This document shows positions 58,216-64,000 of a DNA stretch of 64,000 nt, piece after piece. The stretch comes from Rivularia sp. T60_A2020_040 (GTDB lineage Bacteria; Cyanobacteriota; Cyanobacteriia; Cyanobacteriales; Nostocaceae). Numbering within the stretch: the stretch's first letter is position 1; each line of letters opens with the position of its first letter. The notes beneath the pieces were generated by a model, which saw nothing but the letters and a program-made list of their open reading frames with translations, searched no databases and was not told where the DNA came from. The position numbers and the translations under genes are program-made. The stretch is from the NCBI GenBank assembly GCA_015272215.1, contig JACYMD010000093.1:248001-312000 (forward strand), given 5' to 3'.

Positions 58216-58732
58216 AGAATCAAAACCAGTACCGGCTGAGGAACAGTCCCCTGTAGAAGCGGGGAAAGTGTCGAAGTGGTTAACTGAAAACGATTTTGCT
58301 CACGAGGCTTTAGAAGCTGACCATATCGGAGTAGAAGTAATTAAAGTACACTCAGATTTTCTTCTACCCATTTGTACCGCTTTGTACGCTTATGGATTTA
58401 ACTATCTTCAGTGTCAGTGTGGTATAGATTTAGGACCAGGAGAACAGTTCGTTTCCATGTATCATCTGGTAAAAGTCAGTGATAACGCTGATAGACCAGA
58501 AGAAGTACGTGTAAAAGTATTCTTACCTCGTGAAAATCCGATAGTACCTTCAGTGTATTGGATTTGGAAAACAGCAGATTGGCAAGAGCGCGAGTCTTAC
58601 GATATGTTCGGCATTATCTATGAAGGACACCCAAATTTAAAGCGAATTTTGATGCCAGAGGATTGGGTAGGATTTCCTTTGCGTAAGGATTATGTTTCGC
58701 CAGATTTTTATGAATTGCAAGACGCTTATTAA
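58208..58732 (+). CDS. ndhJ: NAD(P)H-quinone oxidoreductase subunit J (NdhJ)
   Basis: The 174-residue peripheral subunit of NDH-1 shows the 30-kDa family signature [30 protein letters not shown]. The GTG start at 58208 overlaps the ndhK stop by 8 bp with AGGAGG-like sequence just upstream. Last gene of the operon; the terminator at 58771 closes it. Confidence 0.97.
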   Translation: MAEESKPVPAEEQSPVEAGKVSKWLTENDFAHEALEADHIGVEVIKVHSDFLLPICTALYAYGFNYLQCQCGIDLGPGEQFVSMYHLVKVSDNADRPEEVRVKVFLPRENPIVPSVYWIWKTADWQERESYDMFGIIYEGHPNLKRILMPEDWVGFPLRKDYVSPDFYELQDAY

Positions 58733-58770
58733 TGCAATTTGTAAATTAAGTAAATTAAAAGTAATAATAT

Positions 58771-58802
58771 TACCCCACGAATCAAATCGGGGGTATTTTT
58801 TT
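58771..58802 (+). terminator. ndhCKJ terminator
   Basis: TACCCC (58771-58776) pairs with GGGGTA (58790-58795) and is followed by seven Ts. Confidence 0.75.
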
Positions 58803-58855
58803 AAGGTCAAAGGTTAAAGGTTAAAGGCAAGAGGCACAAGGCAACAGGTTAGAAG

Positions 58856-58951
58856 TCAACTGTCAACTGTCAACTGTCAACTGTCAACTGTCCACTGTCC
58901 ACTGTCAACTGTCAACTGTCAACTGTCAACTGTCCACTGTCCACTGTCAAC
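58856..58951. repeat. STRR array, CAACTGT/CCACTGT units
   Basis: About thirteen 7-bp units, the longest run of this family here. A purine-rich prelude (AAAGGTT, AAGAGGC) lies at 58806-58850. The array ends 5 bp before the stop codon of the next leftward gene. Confidence 0.92.
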
Positions 58952-58956
58952 TAGCT

Positions 58957-59874
58957 CTAAAATCCCGCTAGAGGATCTGTTTCCAAAAGGTTTGTTTGTG
59001 CGGGTAGAGATTCTAAATAAGTGAGAAAATCGAGTAATTCTTCTTCGGTGAGTAAAGTTCTTCCTCGTTTACCGTAAGTGTTGATCAAATATTCTCTTCC
59101 TTGCTGTGGTGTCCAACCGAGACGCTCAAGCTCAACGTCGGTTTTGGCAATTACGTCAGATAAATCAACGGGTTCAGTCTTTTTCTTTCTTTTGGTTGTG
59201 GTTGTTTTTGATATTTTTTGAGTGGAATTAGTTTCAGCGCTTCGATTAATAGGGGTAACGTTATTGGGAGTAGAATTTTCTTCCGCTTCCGGTTGGTAAT
59301 CGGACATAATATCCGTATCTTCTATTGGTGTATCAAAATCCGGCTCTTCATATGTGGGAATGGGCAACGGTTTATCTAAATCTTGGTCATAAATATCGCT
59401 GTGATCATTTGCTGAAAATACTTCGGGGCTGTTAGATGGGACAGATTGCGGCACCTCAGTAGAATTGCTTGGTGAAGTTATGGGAATTTGTGACGCGACA
59501 GTTTGAGTTGCCTCAATTGAGTTTGGGTTGGTATTGGTATACTCAACAGTTTCATCCGCCCGAACACTCAAAGAACGATTTGAAAACAACTGTAAATTAG
59601 GTTGTGGAGAAGTGATAACTTCTTTTTCTTTTTGTTCAATTACTTGTTGCTGTACTTGTGCTTGCGGTTCATCCTTAGTTATTAAAACCATTAATGCCCG
59701 AATTCTAGATCGATCTTCTGCTTCTTCAATGGTTTCGGCTGCTGCCATTCCTGTGGCGCGGGTTACGCCTTCAATTTGCACGCTAGAGCGGACAATGTAT
59801 TTACCGTTGTAAATTTGGACTAATTCTGAGATGAGGCTACCTGTAGGATACAAGCTCTGAAATTGAGCCAACAT
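58957..59874 (-). CDS. Conserved hypothetical protein
   Basis: 305 residues. The N-terminal part (LYPTGSLISELVQIYNGKYIVRSS, then RATGMAAAETIEEAEDRSR) and the C-terminal block (ELERLGWTPQQGREYLINTYG, then LLTEEELLDFLTYLESLP) are the ordered parts; between them is an acidic, S/T/P-rich linker (residues about 85-225). The N-terminal block resembles in style Rad52-type annealing proteins (TGxGxAxxxTxEEAExxARxRAL), which is only an impression. I cannot name the family. Confidence 0.65.
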   Translation of the reverse strand: MLAQFQSLYPTGSLISELVQIYNGKYIVRSSVQIEGVTRATGMAAAETIEEAEDRSRIRALMVLITKDEPQAQVQQQVIEQKEKEVITSPQPNLQLFSNRSLSVRADETVEYTNTNPNSIEATQTVASQIPITSPSNSTEVPQSVPSNSPEVFSANDHSDIYDQDLDKPLPIPTYEEPDFDTPIEDTDIMSDYQPEAEENSTPNNVTPINRSAETNSTQKISKTTTTKRKKKTEPVDLSDVIAKTDVELERLGWTPQQGREYLINTYGKRGRTLLTEEELLDFLTYLESLPAQTNLLETDPLAGF

Positions 59875-61010
59875 AATATTTCTACCAATTTAAGTCTGCT
59901 TTAATGTGGATGGTTGCCGATCAAAATTTAAGTTTAATTTAAATTTAAGTAGTTTAAGTCTTGATTTCAACTGCAACCAGAAAACTGAAATCTGTTTCTG
60001 ACTTGAATTAATTAAGTAAGAATTTGGACTGAGAAAAATTTTTCCTGTTTAATGTATCGTCCAATGGTGTATCAAAAAACTTGTTACAAGCTTTTGATGT
60101 GTTATGGTGTTTACCGACGGTGCCGACACCAGCTGTTGTAGATATTTTTCTGCAAAGAAAAATAGTTAAAGGTTGCACCGCAAACTACCCTAACACATAT
60201 TATATGGCTATGGTCGGGGTGATTTTATATATGTTTCTCCATAATTTAATTATGGCGATTATGGCGATTATGGCGATGCATTACGTCCGTAACTCCAGAC
60301 AGCTGTAGTTTTATTTTGGTTAGAGTCTCTGTCTTGCTGTAACGAAGTCAGTTAAGTGTTTCGGTTGTAGCGAATCTTGGAGTAGGTGAAGTAATTTTTA
60401 GTAGTGTTACTATAAATGCTATACTAATTACCCAAATTGCTATCCAGAAAATAGTTCTGGAAGTAGGCTCCTTATCTACAATAATGAAGTAATGGTTCCA
60501 CCTCACTGCGCGGTTTCGTTGCTGACCTGATTGTTACCGATTCTACATAAGGGGCAGTTCGGTAAGGGGCAGTTTTTCCGAGTACATTCTCAGAGTTTGG
60601 CGGCACTTAAGCACCCGAATGTGGCGAACGATTGAACATAAACTAGTCATCGGTACGGGAGCCGTGAAACGACGGAACCTGCGATGACAGGGGTTCTCCG
60701 GTTAACCACAAACCGATAAACGCACAACTAGTAAGGTGCCTTGATTGTTGGCTTGTTACCTTTCAAAGCTCCGCTACTCGTAATTGGTTCGGGCGGCGTT
60801 GGTAATAATTATTTATTTCAGGCGTGCTTTGTCAGATTGGGAATGATGTTGGAACTTTTTGTCAAACAAACTCTGAGATAATTGTGCAATACCTTCCAAG
60901 GGGGCGGGTAATTCGTTTCTGACATAACTTCTTTTTTGTGGTGAGGGTATACGCAATCGGGCGAACCAATTAAAAAAAAACGATGTTTTGACTAAAGGTC
61001 GGTTCAGTGC
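59875..61010. other. Long spacer upstream of the RNase gene
   Basis: 1,136 bp between divergent genes. 59875-60100 is AT-rich. A 9-bp unit ATGGCGATT is repeated three times at about 60252-60278. The block 60540-60830 is GC-richer and is listed separately. No protein gene is supported. Confidence 0.6.
60540..60830. ncRNA. Candidate structured RNA or long leader upstream of the RNase gene
   Basis: GC-richer than its flanks and without reading frames. It contains a long hairpin, GTCATCG (60646-60652) with CGATGAC (60682-60688) and inner GGT/ACC pairing, plus repeated AAGGGGCAGTT (60548-60558, 60563-60573) and ACTAGT at 60643 and 60727. It matches no RNA family I can recall (tmRNA, 6S, RNase P, SRP, cobalamin or TPP riboswitch all checked against memory). 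The strand is unknown; if plus, it would be the leader of the RNase gene. Confidence 0.25.
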
Positions 61011-63338
61011 ATGGAATTTTCAATCGCTACACTCCTTGCCAATTTTACTGATGATAAATTGGTAGCTCGTAAACTTCTGGAGAAAAAACTTGGTTGTGAA
61101 GATGATCAGAGTATACAAAAACTGGAAATTGCCTTAGAGATTTTAGAAAAAATCGGAATTTTGGCAAAAGAACGAGGTAAGTACCGACGTATTTCGGAAG
61201 ATTCCTTGATTGAAGCTAAACTTCGATGTTCTTCTAAAGGCTTTTGTTTTGCAATTCAAGATGTAGAAGCTGCTGAAGATATTTACATCCGGGAAAGCCA
61301 TTTGAGCAATGCTTGGAATGGCGATCGCGTTTTGGTGAGAATTCTCAAAGAAGGTAGCCGCAGACGTTCTCCAGAGGGGGAAGTCAAGTTGGTTTTGGAA
61401 CGTTCTAATCATACTTTGTTAGCGCGAATTAAGCAGATAGAAGGAGGTTTCCGCGCCGTACCTTTAGATGATCGACTGCTGTTTGAATTAAAATTGCAAG
61501 AAAATAAGATTAAGTTAGATAATGCAATTGACCATCTCGCTCATGTACAAGTACTGCGCTATCCCCTCGCTCAGTACCCACCTCTGGGTAAAGTGGTGCA
61601 AATCCTCGGTAGCGATGCCGAAGCCGCTGCCGATATTGATTTAGTTACCTGCAAACACGACCTTTCCCGTACTTTTCCGGCTAATATCGAAGATGCAGCC
61701 GCTAAATTACCTAAACGGATACTGAAAGCAGACCGCAAAAATCGCCTGGATTTAACAGACAAGTTTACTATTAGCATTGGCTTTAATGCTGATTCGGTAA
61801 TAGTTAGGGAAAATGCCATATCCCTAGAAGAAACTGAGGAAGGAAATTGGTTACTCGGTTTTCATATCGCTGATGTTTCCCATTACGTACAGCCAGATGA
61901 AGCCTTAGATCGGGAAGCTTTGAAGCGGGGAAGAACTGTTTACTTAGGGGATTTAGTATTGCAAATGCTACCGGATGGTGTAGCGGCAAGAAGTTCTTTG
62001 GTGACAGGAAGCGACCGTTTGGCGATTTCTTTTCTGATTACTTTAGATGGGGAAACCGGAGTTGTTCTGGAATGGGAAATTCAACCGAGTGTGGTTAATG
62101 TTGACAAACATTTAAACCAAAAGCAAGCTTTGGGAGTTCTGATCAACGATACGAAAGAATCTCCGGAAGTGATAGAAATGTTGCAGCAATTGCAAGCTTT
62201 AGCAACAGTTCTTAAAGAACAACGTTTGGCTAGAGGTAGCTTACAGTTAAATCTGCCTTGCAAACAAAACCCCTTTTATGATGAAGGTGCAAGCGGCTGT
62301 GTAACCGAAACCGATTCGCCGGTTAGTTGTCTGTTAACGGAATTAGTACTGTTAACAAATAAATTAATGGCAAATCATTTAAATGCTTTGGGCGTTCCTG
62401 CGGTGTGGCGAGTTCAGAGCGCACCAGATCCGGAAGACGTTCAGGAAATGCTCAAACTGGCAATTAATTTAGGTGTAGAGTTGGCGCTCCCGGATGATAT
62501 TGAGATTCAACCCTTGGATTATCAACACTTAACTAAAGTGTTTGCAGAATCTGCTTCTGAACAAGTTCTCACTTATTTGTTGCAAGATACCCTCAAACCA
62601 CCTGTTTACACGACTAATCAAGGAGGACATTTTGGTTTAGCGCTGCCAGACGGTTACGTTCATTGTACTGCTCCCTTACGGCGTTATCCCGATTTACTCA
62701 TGCAAAGAGTATTTTATGCCTTAATTGAAAACGGACGCGATCGCCGTAATACTCGTGTCAAAGAACGGGTGAATCTCCGTTCGAGTAATTCTCATGGTGA
62801 AATTAACTGGAATGTCTTAGCTCCGGAGTTACACCAGGAATTACAAATCGATTTGGCAAGGGTGATTACCCAAATCAACGATAGAGAAAAGGAAGTCCAA
62901 GAAGCTGAAGCTGATTTGGAAGGGCTCAAAAGAGCGGCTTTAATGAAACAGCGGATTGGCGAGGTCTTCAGTGGGATAATTACTGGTGTCCAATCATACG
63001 GCTTTTTTGTAGAAATTGAGGTGCCGGAGCCAGAAACTGAAGAAATTAATAACGTGCCTTTGCGGGTGGAAGGTTTGGTACACGTTAGTTCCCTCAAAGA
63101 CGATTGGTATGAATATCGCGCTCGGCAGCAAGCATTATTCGGTCGTAAAAATCGGGCATCCTATCGATTAGGCGACCGTGTATCTGTCCAGGTAAAAAGT
63201 GTAGATTATTACCGTCAGCAGATTGATTTAGTTACTGTTGGTAGCGATGGTTCTGTAGGCGAACGCGATGAATCAACTGGCTACTATGCACCGCATAATT
63301 ACGAATCAGACGATTTAGATGATTATGAAAATGAATAG
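61011..63338 (+). CDS. RNase II/R-family exoribonuclease
   Basis: 775 residues. Order: N-terminal winged-helix and cold-shock parts (residues about 1-150), RNB catalytic core with GFHIADVSHYVQPDEALDREALKRG (aspartates that bind magnesium) and later APLRRYPDLLMQRV, then an S1 domain (about 640-750, GEVFSGIITGVQSYGFFVEIE) with an acidic tail. It degrades RNA from the 3' end. Length fits the RNase R side better than the 640-residue RNase II. The start is ATG at 61011. Confidence 0.93.
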   Translation: MEFSIATLLANFTDDKLVARKLLEKKLGCEDDQSIQKLEIALEILEKIGILAKERGKYRRISEDSLIEAKLRCSSKGFCFAIQDVEAAEDIYIRESHLSNAWNGDRVLVRILKEGSRRRSPEGEVKLVLERSNHTLLARIKQIEGGFRAVPLDDRLLFELKLQENKIKLDNAIDHLAHVQVLRYPLAQYPPLGKVVQILGSDAEAAADIDLVTCKHDLSRTFPANIEDAAAKLPKRILKADRKNRLDLTDKFTISIGFNADSVIVRENAISLEETEEGNWLLGFHIADVSHYVQPDEALDREALKRGRTVYLGDLVLQMLPDGVAARSSLVTGSDRLAISFLITLDGETGVVLEWEIQPSVVNVDKHLNQKQALGVLINDTKESPEVIEMLQQLQALATVLKEQRLARGSLQLNLPCKQNPFYDEGASGCVTETDSPVSCLLTELVLLTNKLMANHLNALGVPAVWRVQSAPDPEDVQEMLKLAINLGVELALPDDIEIQPLDYQHLTKVFAESASEQVLTYLLQDTLKPPVYTTNQGGHFGLALPDGYVHCTAPLRRYPDLLMQRVFYALIENGRDRRNTRVKERVNLRSSNSHGEINWNVLAPELHQELQIDLARVITQINDREKEVQEAEADLEGLKRAALMKQRIGEVFSGIITGVQSYGFFVEIEVPEPETEEINNVPLRVEGLVHVSSLKDDWYEYRARQQALFGRKNRASYRLGDRVSVQVKSVDYYRQQIDLVTVGSDGSVGERDESTGYYAPHNYESDDLDDYENE

Positions 63339-63341
63339 ACA

Positions 63342-63417
63342 GTAGAGACGGGGCGTATTGCTACGTCTGTACCGAAGTTGTAGAGACGTAGCAATGCTAC
63401 GTCTGTACCGAAATTAG
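63342..63417. repeat. GTAGAGACG repeat, two tandem copies
   Basis: Copies at 63342-63380 and 63380-63417; the first equals 33709-33747 but for one base, the second has a perfect hairpin AGACGTAGCA/TGCTACGTCT. It lies just after the RNase stop, where it could end transcription. Confidence 0.8.
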
Positions 63418-63526
63418 GAGTTTTTCAAAAAAAAGATTTTCCTTACTCCTAATTTTATCAAGATTTTATCAAGTGAATTTTCAGCTTTAGTCTTAGAAGT
63501 TTCAGCTAATTACCACAAACAACCAA

Positions 63527-64000
63527 GTGTCCAACAACGTCAAGCCATTAATATTAGGTGTCTCAGGTGCATCAGGTTTAATTTACGCCGTTCGCGCTCT
63601 CAAGTTTTTATTAGAAGCAGAATATACTATTGAATTAGTAGCATCCAAATCCAGCTTTATGGTTTGGCAGTCGGAACAAGGTACCCCTATGCCGTCGGAA
63701 CCCAAAGCACAAGAGCAATTTTGGCGGCAGCAAGCGGGAGTGGAACTAGCTGGTAAATTGCGCTGTCATCCTTGGGCTGATGTGGGAGCAAACATTGCTA
63801 GCGGTTCCTTTCGCACTTTGGGAATGATCATTATGCCGTGTAGTATGAGTACTGTAGCCAAGTTAGCTGGTGGATTGAGTTCTGATTTATTAGAAAGGGC
63901 TGCCGACGTTCAACTGAAAGAAGGGCGAAAATTGATTATCGTACCCCGTGAAACACCTTTTAGTTTGATACATTTGCGTAATCTAGTCACTTTAGCAGAG
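63527..64000 (+). CDS. ubiX: Flavin prenyltransferase UbiX, 5' part
   Basis: The gene runs off the window; 158 codons are visible. UbiX makes prenylated FMN for UbiD-type decarboxylases. Segments LILGVSGASGLIYAVRALKF, MPCSMSTVAKLAGGLSSDLLERAADVQLKE and KLIIVPRETPFSLIHLRN are diagnostic. The GTG at 63527 is the likely start, because the conserved fold starts a few residues later and no ATG lies upstream in frame. Confidence 0.92.
   Translation, partial: MSNNVKPLILGVSGASGLIYAVRALKFLLEAEYTIELVASKSSFMVWQSEQGTPMPSEPKAQEQFWRQQAGVELAGKLRCHPWADVGANIASGSFRTLGMIIMPCSMSTVAKLAGGLSSDLLERAADVQLKEGRKLIIVPRETPFSLIHLRNLVTLAE

Noticed and set aside
58856-58951. CRISPR-like appearance of regular repeats
   Set aside because: Units are 7 bp with no spacers; they are STRR arrays. 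The same applies to the other arrays and to the 120-bp coding repeats at 18241-19560.
60081-60308. 75-codon frame upstream of the RNase gene
   Set aside because: Low-complexity end caused by a 9-bp tandem repeat (ATGGCGATT); no ribosome site or recognisable domain.
60646-60720. Group II intron domain V or tRNA in the GC-richer block
   Set aside because: The GAGCCGTG stretch only partly resembles domain V, and no cloverleaf, T-loop or acceptor stem could be built.

Overview
The window is a piece of a cyanobacterial chromosome, most likely from a filamentous, heterocyst-type lineage (Nostocales such as Calothrix, Rivularia or Nostoc relatives). The evidence is the photosynthesis genes (psbA, psbO, psbEFLJ, psaI, ndhCKJ, rubA, ycf48), the fbp-tal-zwf-opcA order known from heterocyst formers, HIP1 octamers (GCGATCGC, for example 6619-6626 and 6712-6719), AT-rich spacers and very many short tandem repeat arrays (STRR) of the kind described in Calothrix and Nostoc. 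The genus is inference. No rRNA, tRNA, CRISPR array or intact insertion sequence was recognised.

Layout. 1-6 kb: fbp, tal, zwf, opcA (Calvin/oxidative pentose phosphate). 6-12.4 kb: cobB, a cyclic-nucleotide-binding protein, a broken four-helix-bundle gene between two STRR arrays, and an ATP/ADP-carrier-like membrane protein fused to HEAT repeats. 12.4-18 kb: infC, an alpha/beta hydrolase, a duplicated-domain secreted protein, a CPXCG protein, a B12-type radical SAM protein and a SemiSWEET. 18-21 kb: a TPR-CHAT protein. 21.3-24.6 kb: aroC, a Phd/RelE toxin-antitoxin pair and psbA. 24.8-30.1 kb: an unknown protein, a LuxR-type regulator, Coq4, cofG and a PAS histidine kinase followed by what looks like an Hpt remnant. 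31-38.3 kb: hflX, grxC, gshB, ftsZ, ftsQ. 39-45.7 kb: a P-loop ATPase next to a 1714-residue STAND/WD40 protein, the main candidate for a poorly described system. 47.3-54 kb: psbO, sigF and a run of cell-envelope-like unknown proteins. 54.1-58.7 kb: psaI, psbJLFE-ycf48-rubA (leftward) and ndhC-ndhK-ndhJ (rightward). 59-64 kb: an unknown protein, a long non-coding stretch with a structured-looking GC-richer block, an RNase II/R gene, and the start of ubiX.

How parts fit together. Zwf and OpcA make NADPH by the oxidative pentose phosphate route, with Tal and Fbp recycling sugars. RubA, Ycf48 and cytochrome b559 (PsbE/F) all serve photosystem II assembly, together with PsbO and a Glu130-type D1 elsewhere in the window. 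NdhC/K/J belong to NDH-1. FtsQ/FtsZ are division genes. GrxC/GshB form a glutathione pair.

The most unusual traits are at the DNA level: STRR arrays abutting start or stop codons, several families of small palindromic elements (one in frame inside cobB), two decayed genes whose breaks can be read directly, and the ATPase plus STAND-WD40 pair. Product calls rest on motif recognition by eye; no database search was possible.
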